Below are positions 7,539 through 15,763 of a DNA stretch of 27,746 bases, one piece after another (the first letter of the stretch is position 1; each line of letters starts with the position of its first letter). Where the stretch lies: the NCBI GenBank assembly GCA_038232275.1, contig JBBSIC010000042.1, positions 1 through 27,746 of the forward strand, in the 5' to 3' direction. Under the pieces are notes generated by a model. That model did not search any database. It saw only the letters and a program-made list of their open reading frames with translations, and was not told the origin of the DNA. The translations under genes and the position numbers were made by a program. The DNA comes from DATLGB01 sp038232275. Its GTDB lineage: Bacteria; Actinomycetota; Thermoleophilia; Solirubrobacterales; Solirubrobacteraceae.

Positions 7539-9073
7539 ACGGGCACCGTCTCGGCCGGCGCCGGCCCCGCTGTCGGCACTGGCAGCGTGCGTCGCAGCGC
7601 CACCGCGGCGGCCAGCAGCGCCCACGTCAGGGGGTCCTCCAGGAAGGCGGCGTAGACGAGCGTGTGCAGCACGAGCGCGGCGAAGGCGGAGGCCACGGCC
7701 GCGCGCGCCAGCGACGCCCGCGCGCCGCGCAGCTGCAGCCGCAGCGCCAGGACGACCAGCAGCAGGTAGGCGGCGAGCCCGAGGATGCCCTGCTCGGCCG
7801 CGACGGTGACCGGGATCGTGTGCGACTCGGCTGGCGAGCGGGGCGAGAGCAGGTGTTTGCGGGCGCGATAGCGCTCGGCGAATGACCCGGAGCCGAAGCC
7901 GCCGAGCGGCCGGTCGCGCGCCATCTCCAGGCCGCCCTTGATCAGGTCGGCGCGGCCGCTCGTGGCCTTGTTGAGGTCGTCGAAGGAGCGCGAGTCCAGG
8001 CCGACGGAGCCCGGGGCCGCGAGCGCGGCCGCGGCGGCCGCCACGACCAGCACGCCCGCGGTCAACAGGACCGGCTTCGCGCGCCAGCGCAGCGCCGCCA
8101 GGACGGCGAGGCCGACGGCCAGCGCGGCGAAGCTCGACTCCGACAGCGACGGCACGAGCCCCGCCCACAGGACGGCGAGCGCCAACGCGCAGCCGATCAC
8201 CACGCGCCGCTGCTTCGCCCACAGCAGCACGCCCGCGAGCAGCACCATGGCCAGGGCCAGAAAGCGCCCGTAGATGTTCGGATCGAAGAACAGGGAGTTC
8301 ACCCGGAAGTACGGCTTGAGCTCGTTGGCCGTCAGCACCTTCTCGTTGGCGAGCAGCAGGTGGCGGGTCGCGTACTCATACAGCCCCACGCCGGCGCACA
8401 AAAGCGCCAGGCCGACGGTCAGGCCGAACGCCCAGCGCAGCAGCCGCGGCGTCCACGCCACGTCGAGCAGCAGGCGGAAGAGCAGCGCGAACGGGACGTA
8501 AAAAAAGCAGATGTCCTTGGCGGCCGCCTCGACGTCGGTGGAGTAGATCGACTGCGCTGCGTAGAGCACGACGACGCCGGCCAGGACCCGCTCGACGACC
8601 CCGGCCCGCGTGCTGCGCTGGACCGGGGGCGCGCTGCGCGGCCTGAACACCCGCGCGACCACGCCGCAGGCGATCACCCCGTACAGGGGCAGCAGGAGGT
8701 TGGCGGTCTCCCCGCCGATCGTCAGCGGGATGCGTGCCGGCAGGGCGGCCACGGCGCACAGGACGATCGCGCCCGGCCAGCGCCTGAGGACCCAGGCGCC
8801 GGCGGCGAGGGCGGCGAGGCCGGCCACGACGGCGCCGCCGAGCAGTGCGAGCCGACCATCGGCGGCGTCCTTGACCTGCCCGCCGATGACGAGCGCGAGC
8901 GCGACGGCGGCGAAGGCGACGGCCGCGATCAGCGCCGGGCGGCGCCGCCGGGCGTCCTCGATCCACAGCACGGCGCCGGCAGCCAGCGCGGCCGCCAGGG
9001 CAGCCGTTCCCTGCACGGCCGGGGCAACCGCGAGCAACGTCACCGCCGGAACGGTATTGGGCGCGCCCGCCAC
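7535..9073 (-). CDS. O-antigen ligase / Wzy-type polymerase family membrane protein
   Basis: This polytopic protein (about 12 hydrophobic segments, 512 residues from GTG 9073) belongs to the Wzy_C/RfaL superfamily, which joins undecaprenyl-linked glycans to acceptors or polymerises them on the outer face of the membrane. Motifs are FFDPNIYGRFL, then the large loop SGRADLIKGGLEMARDRPLGGFGSGSF and ESHTIPVTVAAEQGILGL, which hold the conserved Arg, Gly and His of the family. An ATG at 9121 would add 16 residues but would overlap the divergent GTG at 9090; GTG 9073 avoids that, so I prefer it with modest confidence. Ligase and polymerase cannot be told apart by sequence alone. Confidence 0.87.
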   Translation of the reverse strand: MAGAPNTVPAVTLLAVAPAVQGTAALAAALAAGAVLWIEDARRRRPALIAAVAFAAVALALVIGGQVKDAADGRLALLGGAVVAGLAALAAGAWVLRRWPGAIVLCAVAALPARIPLTIGGETANLLLPLYGVIACGVVARVFRPRSAPPVQRSTRAGVVERVLAGVVVLYAAQSIYSTDVEAAAKDICFFYVPFALLFRLLLDVAWTPRLLRWAFGLTVGLALLCAGVGLYEYATRHLLLANEKVLTANELKPYFRVNSLFFDPNIYGRFLALAMVLLAGVLLWAKQRRVVIGCALALAVLWAGLVPSLSESSFAALAVGLAVLAALRWRAKPVLLTAGVLVVAAAAAALAAPGSVGLDSRSFDDLNKATSGRADLIKGGLEMARDRPLGGFGSGSFAERYRARKHLLSPRSPAESHTIPVTVAAEQGILGLAAYLLLVVLALRLQLRGARASLARAAVASAFAALVLHTLVYAAFLEDPLTWALLAAAVALRRTLPVPTAGPAPAETVPV

Positions 9074-9079
9074 TAGCGT
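9074..9079 (+). promoter_or_regulatory. -10-like TAGCGT element before GT-C gene
   Basis: TAGCGT fits the actinobacterial TANNNT -10 consensus and lies 10 nt before GTG 9090, giving a near-leaderless transcript. The gap between the two divergent genes is only 16 nt, so any -35 region would have to lie inside the ligase gene. Confidence 0.4.
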
Positions 9080-9089
9080 TCCGAGCGCC

Positions 9090-10520
9090 GTGCGCCGCCT
9101 CCTCCCAGCTGCGGCGACCATCGTGGGCGTCGCCGTGGCGCTGCGGGTCGCCTACGACGCGTGGTATCTGAACTACGACGCCCGCTACGGCCTGTTGTGG
9201 GCCCGCGACATCGCGCGCGGCCTCACCCCGGACTACGAGGCGCCCTTCGCCCCGACGCCGCACCCGCTGTCGACGGCCTGGAGCGCGCTCGCCCTGCCCT
9301 TCGGCCAGGACGGGGACCGGCTGATGGTCTGGCTCGTGCTGCTGAGCTTCGGCGCGCTGGTCTACCTCGCCTACAGGCTGGGGGCCGAGCTCTTCTCGCC
9401 GTGGGTCGGGATCGTCACGGCGCTCGTCGTGCTGACGCGGCCGGCGATGGAGCGCGACGCCCTCTACGGCTACCAGGACGTGCCGTTCGCCGTGCTGATC
9501 GTGCTCGCGGCGATCCTCGAGGCGCGCCGGCCGCGCCGCGGCGGCGCCGTGCTCGCCGTGCTGGTCCTCGCGGGGCTGATCCGGCCCGAGGCGTGGGTCC
9601 TCGGGGGGCTCTACTGGCTGTACCTGTTTCCCTCGCGCACGTGGCCGGAGCGGGTCAGGCTCGCGCTGGTCGTGGCGATCGCGCCGGTCGTTTGGGCGCT
9701 GATGGACCTGATCGTCACCGGCGACGCCCTGCATTCGCTGCACGGGACCGCCGACCTCGCCGTGGCGGCCAACCGCCGCCGCAGCGTCTCCCAGGTCCCC
9801 TACTGGACCGCGACGTACTACGGCGCCGCGCTGCGCGAGCCTCTCGTGCTGGGGGTGCCCCTGGGGCTGGCGTTCGCCTGGCGCCAGCGCGCGCGCTTCG
9901 GCGCCGCGGCCCGGCTGCCGCTGGCGATCGCGGCGGCGATGACGCTCGTCTTCGCCGTCAACCCGGTCTTCGGGCTGCCCCTGATCGGGCGCTACGTCCG
10001 CACCCCGTCGGTCTTCTTGGCGCTGTTCTACGGCCTCGCCGTCGCGGGCTGGGCCCTGCTGGACCGCGAGGCGGGGCGCGAGCGGCGGATCTGGCAGGGG
10101 GTCGCCGCCGTCGCGGTCCTGGCGTCGCTCGCCTACCTCCCGGCGCACGTCAACCTGCTCCGCGGCCTGCAGCAGCGCCTCGCCCGCGACGGCAGGCTGT
10201 ACGCCGACCTGCGCTCCATCGGGCGCGCGGCGCCGGTGCGGGCGGCCGCGCGGCGCTGCGGCCCGATCCTCGCGGCCGACCATCGTCCGATCCCGTACCT
10301 GCGCTGGTGGCTCGACGGCGATCCGGGCTCGGTCGGCACCGTCGAGGGCCGGCCGGGAGCGCTTCGCGCGGCCCGCGTCGTCCTGCTCCCGCGCCGCATC
10401 CGCCGCGTGCGCGGCTTCTACGGCGTCAACTACCCGCAGGTCGCCCCGCCGGCGGGGGCCGGTCGCATCTACTCAAACCGCTCCTGGCGCGTCTTCGCGC
10501 GGGCGGGCTGTGCGGGATGA
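9090..10520 (+). CDS. GT-C-type (GT39/ArnT-like) membrane glycosyltransferase or related protein
   Basis: This is a 476-residue polytopic protein. The N-terminal signal anchor (RRLLPAAATIVGVAVALRVAYDAWYL) is followed by an extracytoplasmic loop with NYDARYGLLWARDIARG, matching the catalytic Asp-containing first loop of GT-C enzymes that use polyprenyl-phosphate sugars. About nine further TM segments follow, then a soluble tail of ~110 residues rich in Arg. The GTG at 9090 puts two arginines directly before the anchor, which supports this start. Donor and acceptor are unknown; involvement in the neighbouring surface glycan is inferred from position only. Confidence 0.75.
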   Translation: MRRLLPAAATIVGVAVALRVAYDAWYLNYDARYGLLWARDIARGLTPDYEAPFAPTPHPLSTAWSALALPFGQDGDRLMVWLVLLSFGALVYLAYRLGAELFSPWVGIVTALVVLTRPAMERDALYGYQDVPFAVLIVLAAILEARRPRRGGAVLAVLVLAGLIRPEAWVLGGLYWLYLFPSRTWPERVRLALVVAIAPVVWALMDLIVTGDALHSLHGTADLAVAANRRRSVSQVPYWTATYYGAALREPLVLGVPLGLAFAWRQRARFGAAARLPLAIAAAMTLVFAVNPVFGLPLIGRYVRTPSVFLALFYGLAVAGWALLDREAGRERRIWQGVAAVAVLASLAYLPAHVNLLRGLQQRLARDGRLYADLRSIGRAAPVRAAARRCGPILAADHRPIPYLRWWLDGDPGSVGTVEGRPGALRAARVVLLPRRIRRVRGFYGVNYPQVAPPAGAGRIYSNRSWRVFARAGCAG

Positions 10521-10594
10521 ACCTGCCGGCGCGCGCCCGCCTTGGGGCTGGGCTGGTAAGGAGGGTTCGGATTGCCGCGGGGCGGCGCCGCGGG

Positions 10595-10644
10595 GCGACC
10601 ACGCGCTTAATGGGGGCCGTAGCCCCGATTAAGCGCGTCGTCGC
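10595..10644. terminator. Long near-perfect inverted repeat between convergent genes, probable bidirectional terminator
   Basis: In the 199-nt gap between the GT-C gene (+, ends 10520) and the ABC ATPase gene (-, ends 10720), arms 10595-10617 and 10622-10644 pair over 23 positions with two mismatches around the 4-nt loop CGTA. The core contains TTAAT/ATTAA, unusual in this GC-rich DNA. Its location suits a two-way terminator, but there is no clear U-tract, and a dispersed REP-like element is an alternative. The rest of the gap shows no gene. Confidence 0.6.
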
Positions 10645-10719
10645 GAGGAAAACCGGCCTCTACCCGCTGTTAGACGCTTCGCGCCGCCCCGGTGCCGACG
10701 GAACGGTTCGGCCGGTCCC

Positions 10720-11508
10720 CTACACGTCCTCGAGCGTGACCGCGTCCTGGGCCACGTCGAGGTAGTCCGTGTAGTGGTCGACGACCGTCTCGGCGTCGTC
10801 CCACATCTTCAGGACGCCCTTGTCGAGCCAGATCGCGCGATCGCAGAGCTCCTTGATGGTGCCCAGGGCGTGGGAGACCAGGATGACCGTGCGGTCCTCG
10901 CCGCAGAGCTGGCGCATCTTGCGCGCCGACTTGCGCCTAAAGCGCGCGTCGCCGACGGAGAGGGCCTCGTCGATGAGCAGGATGTCCGGGTCCATGTTGA
11001 CGGCCACGGAGAACGCGAGGCGGCCGTACATGCCCGAGGAGTAGGTGCGCATCGGGAGGTCCATGAACTCCCCGAGCTCCGCGAACGCCACGATGTCCTC
11101 GTACTTGTGCTCCATCTGCGCGCGCGAGAGGCCGGCGGCGAGCCCGCCGAGGATCACGTTCTGGCGCCCGGTGAGCTTGCGGTTGAAGCCCACGCCGAGC
11201 GCGAGCAGCGTCGAGACGCGGCCCTGGACCTCGACGCGGCCCTCGTTGGGCGGCAGGATGCCGGCGATCGTGCGCATGAGCGTCGACTTGCCCGCGCCAT
11301 TGGAGCCGACGACGCCGAGCACGGTGCCGTGGGGGACGTCGAAGGAGACGTGCCTGACCGCGTTGACCTCGTGCACGATGCGTTCGCGGCGGCCGAGGCG
11401 CTTGACGGTGCTCTTGAGCGTCGGCCGGCGCTCCACCGACGTGCGGTAGGTGACCGAGACGTCCTGCACCTTGATGCTCAGGCGCTCAGAGGCGGACAGC
11501 GAACTCAC
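10720..11508 (-). CDS. ABC transporter ATP-binding protein, Wzt/TagH type
   Basis: This ATPase (262 residues) powers export of a lipid-linked polysaccharide or teichoic acid through the permease encoded just upstream. Walker A is GSNGAGKST (68-76), the signature is YSSGMYGRL (156-164), Walker B is ILLIDEALSVGD (176-187) and the H-loop His is 213. The SSGM signature and the Walker B sequence with SVGD are typical of the Wzt/TagH/RfbE group. It lacks the C-terminal carbohydrate-binding domain found in some Wzt proteins. GTG 11508 has a GAGAG Shine-Dalgarno sequence and overlaps the permease gene by 23 nt. It is the last gene of the eight-gene run. Confidence 0.93.
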   Translation of the reverse strand: MSSLSASERLSIKVQDVSVTYRTSVERRPTLKSTVKRLGRRERIVHEVNAVRHVSFDVPHGTVLGVVGSNGAGKSTLMRTIAGILPPNEGRVEVQGRVSTLLALGVGFNRKLTGRQNVILGGLAAGLSRAQMEHKYEDIVAFAELGEFMDLPMRTYSSGMYGRLAFSVAVNMDPDILLIDEALSVGDARFRRKSARKMRQLCGEDRTVILVSHALGTIKELCDRAIWLDKGVLKMWDDAETVVDHYTDYLDVAQDAVTLEDV

Positions 11509-12364
11509 GCTCTCGGGACATGAAGAACAGGCCGCCGGCGACCATCGCGCCAACCCCCCAGACCAGCGCGACGACCACGGAGTGCCAGCCGGGCGCGTGG
11601 CCGACGCGCAGGACGGCGTCCCAGGCGGCCAGGACCTGGCCGATCGGGTTGAGGTCGAGCAGGAACTGGTAGCGGCCCGGCATGCTGGAGGCGAAGTACA
11701 GGATCGGCGCCGAATAGAGCATCATGCGCAGCGCGTAGGGCAAGAAGCTCGCGAGGTCGCGGAAGTAGACCTGCACGGCGGCCACGAGCACGGCGAAGCC
11801 GGTCGCGATCATCGTCATGATCACGACGAGCGGGAGCACCCACAGCAGCTGCGGGCCAACCGGCAGCCCGAAGGCCAGGTGGATCGGGACGTACACGATC
11901 GCCGTCGGGATGAAGCGCTTGAAGGCGGTGATCACCGACGCGATCGGCAGCAGCATGCGCGGGAAGGCGCTGTTGAGGATCAGCTTGCCGCCGCGGGTGA
12001 CGGACTTCACCGCGTCGCGCATCGCGCCGGACACGTAGTAGTAGGCGAAGATGCCGGCCACCAGGTGCGGCAGGAAGTCCGGCGGCCGTCTGCCGCTGCG
12101 CACGATGTCGATCAGGATGAAGTAGACGCCCGCCAGAAGCAGCGGGTTGAGCACCAGCCACAGCTGGCCGAAGACCGTCTCGAAGTGGTCGGCGCGCAGC
12201 TTGGTGCGCGAGAGCTCGAGCGCGAACGCTCGCCGCTTCCATACTTCGGTCAGGTACTGCCGGATCGGCGGCAGGCCCACCAGATGCGGCTCGTAGACGT
12301 GCGACTCCGACGCCCACTCGTTGGTGGCGTGGTGCTTGGCGGGCGCCTCGGTCGGGGTGCTCAT
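11486..12364 (-). CDS. ABC-2 type permease, Wzm/TagG polysaccharide exporter subunit
   Basis: The 292-residue membrane protein has about six TM helices and forms the channel of a Wzm-Wzt/TagG-TagH exporter. Family features are an amphipathic N-terminal segment (LTEVWKRRAFALELSRTKLRADHFETVFGQLW), the helix VLNPLLLAGVYFILIDIV, and NSAFPRMLLPIASVI, followed by YFRDLASFLPYALRMMLYSAPILY near the C-terminal half, all characteristic of TagG/Wzm. ATG 12364 lies 34 nt after the GT2 stop and 10 nt after a TAGCCT box, so it may have its own promoter as well as read-through. It pairs with the ATPase gene that overlaps its 3' end. Confidence 0.93.
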   Translation of the reverse strand: MSTPTEAPAKHHATNEWASESHVYEPHLVGLPPIRQYLTEVWKRRAFALELSRTKLRADHFETVFGQLWLVLNPLLLAGVYFILIDIVRSGRRPPDFLPHLVAGIFAYYYVSGAMRDAVKSVTRGGKLILNSAFPRMLLPIASVITAFKRFIPTAIVYVPIHLAFGLPVGPQLLWVLPLVVIMTMIATGFAVLVAAVQVYFRDLASFLPYALRMMLYSAPILYFASSMPGRYQFLLDLNPIGQVLAAWDAVLRVGHAPGWHSVVVALVWGVGAMVAGGLFFMSREREFAVRL

Positions 12365-12374
12365 GTCGGGGGTG

Positions 12375-12380
12375 AGGCTA
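12375..12380 (-). promoter_or_regulatory. -10-like TAGCCT element before exporter permease gene
   Basis: On the minus strand TAGCCT (12380 to 12375) is 10 nt from ATG 12364. The same hexamer occurs 8 nt before the start at 18219. It would allow the exporter genes to be expressed separately from the upstream biosynthetic genes. Confidence 0.4.
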
Positions 12381-12398
12381 GTGCTGGGAGTCTGTCCG

Positions 12399-13256
12399 CT
12401 ACATGATCGGCGGGCGCCCGGCGCGGGTCATCCGCCACAGCGTGGAGGCCTTCAGCGGGCGCCGTTCCCCGGCCGGGGTGCGCACGCCGTCGCGATACCC
12501 GCGCAGCGTGTCGGTGACGGCCTGCCGCGAGCGGTGGCGTGGGAGGGAGCGCAGGGCGAAGCTCGCGACGTAGAGCGCGCCCAGCGCCGCGGGGAGGTGC
12601 CGGCGGGCGAGGTAGACGCGGTTGCGGGCACCGTAGTAGAAGGAGTACGCGTGCGGAGGGCCCTCGGCTGCGGGGTGCAGCGACGCGATGTCGCCGGCGT
12701 AGCGGATGTGAAAGCCCGCGTCCATGACGCGCCAGCCGAGGTCGATGCCCTCGTGCACGAAGCGGAAGCGGGCCGGCCAGCCGCCGGCGGCGTCGAAGGC
12801 CGAGCGGCGGATGGCGACCGCGCCCTCCCAGACGCAGGTGAGCGCGCTCGAGCGCGTGCGGTCCCCGACGCGCACGCGCGGCGTCCAGTCGCGCACCGGG
12901 GCGCCGCCGGCGCGCGGGTCCACGCGCAGCTGGACCATGCCCAGCGACGGGTCGGCGGCCAACAGCGCCGCGACGCGCGCGAGCGCGTCCTCGCGGGCCA
13001 GCGACGCGTCGTCATCCAGAAAGAACAACACCTCGCCGCCGACGTGTCCGACGCCGGCGTTGCGCCCCGCAGGGATGCCCTCGTCGACCTCGACGTGCAC
13101 CGCGCCCACCCCCGCCGGCAGGCCGGTCGGCTCCCAGCCGTTGCCCACGACCACGACCTCGAGCCCGACGCCCGTCTGGCGCAGCAGCGAGTCCACGGCC
13201 AGGCGCAGGTCCTGCGGCCTGCGCCCCGTCGTCAGCAGCACGCAGCCGAAGGTCAT
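12399..13256 (-). CDS. Family 2 glycosyltransferase (GT-A fold)
   Basis: The 285-residue protein begins TFGCVLLTTGRRPQDLRLAVDSLL, a GT2 start, with GIPAGRNAGVGHV (60-72) and the DXD-type FFLDDDASLA (78-87), which binds metal and nucleotide-sugar. The acceptor region includes VWEGAVAIRRSAFDAAGGW and FRFVHEGIDLGWRVMDAGF, like rhamnosyl- or galactofuranosyl-transferase-type GT2 enzymes. No TM helix is evident, so it works at the inner face of the membrane. ATG 13256 overlaps the stop of the CDP-alcohol phosphotransferase gene by 4 nt (ATGA), so the two are translationally coupled. The sugar transferred is unknown. Confidence 0.88.
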   Translation of the reverse strand: MTFGCVLLTTGRRPQDLRLAVDSLLRQTGVGLEVVVVGNGWEPTGLPAGVGAVHVEVDEGIPAGRNAGVGHVGGEVLFFLDDDASLAREDALARVAALLAADPSLGMVQLRVDPRAGGAPVRDWTPRVRVGDRTRSSALTCVWEGAVAIRRSAFDAAGGWPARFRFVHEGIDLGWRVMDAGFHIRYAGDIASLHPAAEGPPHAYSFYYGARNRVYLARRHLPAALGALYVASFALRSLPRHRSRQAVTDTLRGYRDGVRTPAGERRPLKASTLWRMTRAGRPPIM

Positions 13257-14017
13257 CGCAGGCGGGAGGAGGTGACGATGGCGGCGAGGTGCCCGACCGC
13301 CGTGACGGCGGCGATCGGCACGAGCGCGGTGACCAGGACGCGCGTGCCGTCGTGCCCGCCGGCGGCGGCGTCGACGATCGCGGCGCACAGCGCGAGCAGC
13401 GTCGCCTCCATCGCGACGAAGGCGCGGAAGACCGGGAGCAGGCCGGCCGCCTTTCGGGCCCGGGCGAGCAGGGAGGGCTGCGGCGCTGCGGCGGCGGCGG
13501 TGTCGTCGGCCCTGCCCTGCCCGGACTCGAGCCGCGCGACGGCGACCAGCGCGCTCTCGGTGCGCACCGCCAGCGCGAGCAGCGCGGCGACGAGCCCGAG
13601 CACCGGCTCCCCGGCGCGGATGCCCAGCGCGACCGGAAACAGCGTCTCGGTCAGGTAGTGGCCGAAGCGGTCCAGGTAGATGCCCACGGGGGAGAACTGC
13701 CGGCGCCAGCGCGCGAGCTCGCCGTCGGCGCAGTCGAGCAGGATCTGCAGCTGGATCAGGATCACGGCGGCGGCGGCGGTGGCGATGCCGTCGACGGCCA
13801 GGCACGCGGCGGCCAGGACGCCGACGCCGATCATCAGCGAGGTCACGGCGTTCGGCGTCAGGGGCGTGGGGATAAGCAGCCGCGTCAGATACGGCGAGCC
13901 GCGCCGGATGTACAGCCTCCCCGCCCAGTGCTCGCCGCTGTTGCGGGCGAAGATGGACGCGGGCTGGACGACCGCGCGCAGCTCAGCGATCGACGGCCTC
14001 GGCGAAGGCGCTGACAC
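13253..14017 (-). CDS. CDP-alcohol phosphatidyltransferase family protein with variant motif (Asp to His)
   Basis: This is a 254-residue membrane protein of the CDP-OH-P transferase family, which moves a phospho-alcohol from CDP-alcohol to an acceptor hydroxyl. The signature is Asp95-x2-Asp98-Gly99-x2-Ala102-Arg103-x8-Gly112-x3-Asp116-x3-His120. The last residue is normally Asp, the proposed catalytic base, and here is CAC (His) at 13658-13660. About six TM segments follow the usual pattern, with the motif at the end of TM2. GTG 14017 has GGAGG at 14027-14031 with 9-nt spacing and overlaps the preceding gene by 35 nt; ATG 14092 would overlap by 110 nt. Context suggests a polyol-phosphate donor from the two upstream enzymes (inference). 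Confidence 0.88.
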   Translation of the reverse strand: MSAPSPRPSIAELRAVVQPASIFARNSGEHWAGRLYIRRGSPYLTRLLIPTPLTPNAVTSLMIGVGVLAAACLAVDGIATAAAAVILIQLQILLDCADGELARWRRQFSPVGIYLDRFGHYLTETLFPVALGIRAGEPVLGLVAALLALAVRTESALVAVARLESGQGRADDTAAAAAPQPSLLARARKAAGLLPVFRAFVAMEATLLALCAAIVDAAAGGHDGTRVLVTALVPIAAVTAVGHLAAIVTSSRLR

Positions 14018-15023
14018 GGCGCCGCACCTCCCCCTCGTCGAGGTCGAGGTGCTCGAGGATCGTGAAGCGGCCCGGCCGCGTCTCGGGCGCATAGGCGACC
14101 GCCCGCGAGAACTGCTCGGCGCTGAGGCCGAGGTCGGCCGGCGTGCGCGGCAGGCAGTGCCGGGCCAGGCAGTCGCTCAGCGCGGCGAACATCGCCTCGT
14201 CTGCGCGCAGGAAGGTCGTGAACAGGCTCGCGGCGCCCGCCAGCTCCCCGTGGTGGGCCGTGCCGGGGAAGAGGTGGTCGATCGCGTGCAGGATCTCGTG
14301 GTCGCCGCCGGAGCAGGGCCGGCTCGACCCGGCGGTGGCCATCGCCAGGCCGGAGAGGACGAGCGCCTCGGCGAGCGCGAACAGGAAGGCGTCGTCCTGC
14401 ACGCCGTCCCCGCGGTGCAGGATCGCCATGGCGGCGGTGTGGGCGAAGGTGACCGCGAGGCCGTCGACGTACTCGCCGCGCTCGCGCTCGGCCAGGCGCC
14501 AGTCGGCCACCGCGGCGAGGTTGGAGACGGCGTCGCCGATCCCCGAGCGCCGCATCGACAGCTCCGAGCGGCGCACGTAGTCGAGGTCGACCATGACGGC
14601 GATCGGCATCTGCACGCCGTAGGAGGCCTTGCGGCCGTCGTGCTCGAGCGAGGCGACCGGCGAGGCGAGGCCGTCGTGGGCGAGCGAGGTCGCCACGGCG
14701 ACCATCGGTAGGCCCGTCAGCGTCGCGGCGTGCTTGGTCGCGTCGAGCGTGCGGCCCCCGCCGATGCCGACCACGGCGTCGTAAAAGCCGCCCCGCAGGC
14801 GCGCCGCGAGGTCGCGCGCCGCCTCGACGGTGCCGCCCGCGACGGTCCAGATCTCGGCGTTGGCCAGGCTCGGGCGCAGCGTCGCCGCGATCTCCTCACC
14901 GAGCCCGGGCCCGACCGCGACGGCGACGTGCCCGCCGCTGGATATGCGCCGGTCGGCGAGCAGCGGGGCCAGGGACGCCACCGCGCCGGGGCCGATGTCG
15001 ACCGCCAGCGGGGTGCCGATCAT
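13983..15023 (-). CDS. sn-Glycerol-1-phosphate dehydrogenase-like (AraM/EgsA, Fe-ADH superfamily)
   Basis: The 346-residue enzyme is predicted to reduce dihydroxyacetone phosphate to sn-glycerol-1-phosphate with NAD(P)H. It has GIGGGRTLDATKHAA (86-100) for nucleotide binding, TSLAHDGLASPVASL (112-126), which resembles the AraM/EgsA motif, Asp164 in GIGDAVSN, and the His-rich segments GGDHEILHAIDH (239-250) and TAHHGELAG (255-263) that supply metal ligands. Length matches the family. ATG 15023 lies 5 nt after the nucleotidyltransferase stop. No PcrB/GGGP synthase gene is nearby, so an ether-lipid role is less supported than supply of a polyol-phosphate head group. A related polyol-phosphate substrate is possible. 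Confidence 0.87.
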   Translation of the reverse strand: MIGTPLAVDIGPGAVASLAPLLADRRISSGGHVAVAVGPGLGEEIAATLRPSLANAEIWTVAGGTVEAARDLAARLRGGFYDAVVGIGGGRTLDATKHAATLTGLPMVAVATSLAHDGLASPVASLEHDGRKASYGVQMPIAVMVDLDYVRRSELSMRRSGIGDAVSNLAAVADWRLAERERGEYVDGLAVTFAHTAAMAILHRGDGVQDDAFLFALAEALVLSGLAMATAGSSRPCSGGDHEILHAIDHLFPGTAHHGELAGAASLFTTFLRADEAMFAALSDCLARHCLPRTPADLGLSAEQFSRAVAYAPETRPGRFTILEHLDLDEGEVRRRVSAFAEAVDR

Positions 15024-15028
15024 ACGGC

Positions 15029-15763
15029 TCAGCAGCGGCACGCGACCTCGCGGGCCCGGGCCAGGTCGGCGTGATCGTCGACCTCGACCCACTCGACGCC
15101 GCCGATCGGCGCCGTGCCGATGCGCCCGCCGCGGTCGGCGAGCTCCTTGAAGCCGTCCTCATAGTAGAGCTGCGGGTCGCGCTCGAACGTGGCCCGCAGG
15201 GCGTCGGCGAGCGGCCCGGCGGCCTGCGGCTCGATCAGCGTGAGGCCGATGTACTCGCCGGCGGCGGCCCCGGGGTCCAGGGCCTTATTGATGTCGACGA
15301 GCAGGCCCGCGTTTGACAAGGAGACCTTCATCTCCTCCTCGCCGAGCGCCTTCTCGTCGTCGAGGGCAATCACCAGCTCGGGGCCGCCGGACTTCGCCAT
15401 CAGCGCCTCGGTCACGCTGACGGGCGCGATCGTGTCCCCGTTGACCAGGACGACGCCCCGGTGAAAATGCGAGCGGGCGCACCACAGCGAGTAGGCGTTG
15501 TTCCACACCTCGGCCTTGTCGTTGACGACGAGCTCGAGCCGGACCCCGTGCGCGGCCTCCAGCGCGGCCTGGCGCTCGAGCAGCGCCTCGGCCTTGTAGC
15601 CGGTCACGACGACGACGTCGACGAGCCCGACGCGGGCGAAGTTGGCCAGCGCGACGTCGAGGATCGTGCGGTCGCCGTCCACCGGGACGAGCGTCTTGGG
15701 CAGCGCGTCCGTGTAGGGCGCCAGCCGGCGGCCGGCGCCGGCCGCGAGCACCATGCCGATCAT
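15029..15763 (-). CDS. LicC-like nucleotidyltransferase (probable CTP:alcohol-phosphate cytidylyltransferase)
   Basis: This 244-residue protein has an intact NTP-transferase fold: LAAGAGRRLAPYTDALPKTL (7-26) with the Gly-rich loop, Arg and Lys of the family, VVVTGYKAEAL, WNNAYSLWCAR, NGDTIAPV (108-115) with the metal Asp110, and a final GGVEWVEVDDHADLARA. The last two resemble phosphocholine cytidylyltransferase-type LicC proteins. The likely reaction is CTP plus alcohol-phosphate to CDP-alcohol, feeding the two CDP-alcohol phosphotransferases encoded alongside. ATG 15763 overlaps the stop of the upstream gene (ATGA). Its position immediately before the glycerol-1-phosphate-dehydrogenase-type gene suggests glycerol-1-phosphate as substrate (inference). 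Confidence 0.87.
   Translation of the reverse strand: MIGMVLAAGAGRRLAPYTDALPKTLVPVDGDRTILDVALANFARVGLVDVVVVTGYKAEALLERQAALEAAHGVRLELVVNDKAEVWNNAYSLWCARSHFHRGVVLVNGDTIAPVSVTEALMAKSGGPELVIALDDEKALGEEEMKVSLSNAGLLVDINKALDPGAAAGEYIGLTLIEPQAAGPLADALRATFERDPQLYYEDGFKELADRGGRIGTAPIGGVEWVEVDDHADLARAREVACRC

Noticed and set aside
8376..10283. A 635-codon open frame on the minus strand
   Set aside because: It is antisense to the GT-C gene and overlaps the ligase gene out of frame; its product is Arg/Asp/Gln-rich and has no family motif, a common shadow in GC-rich DNA.
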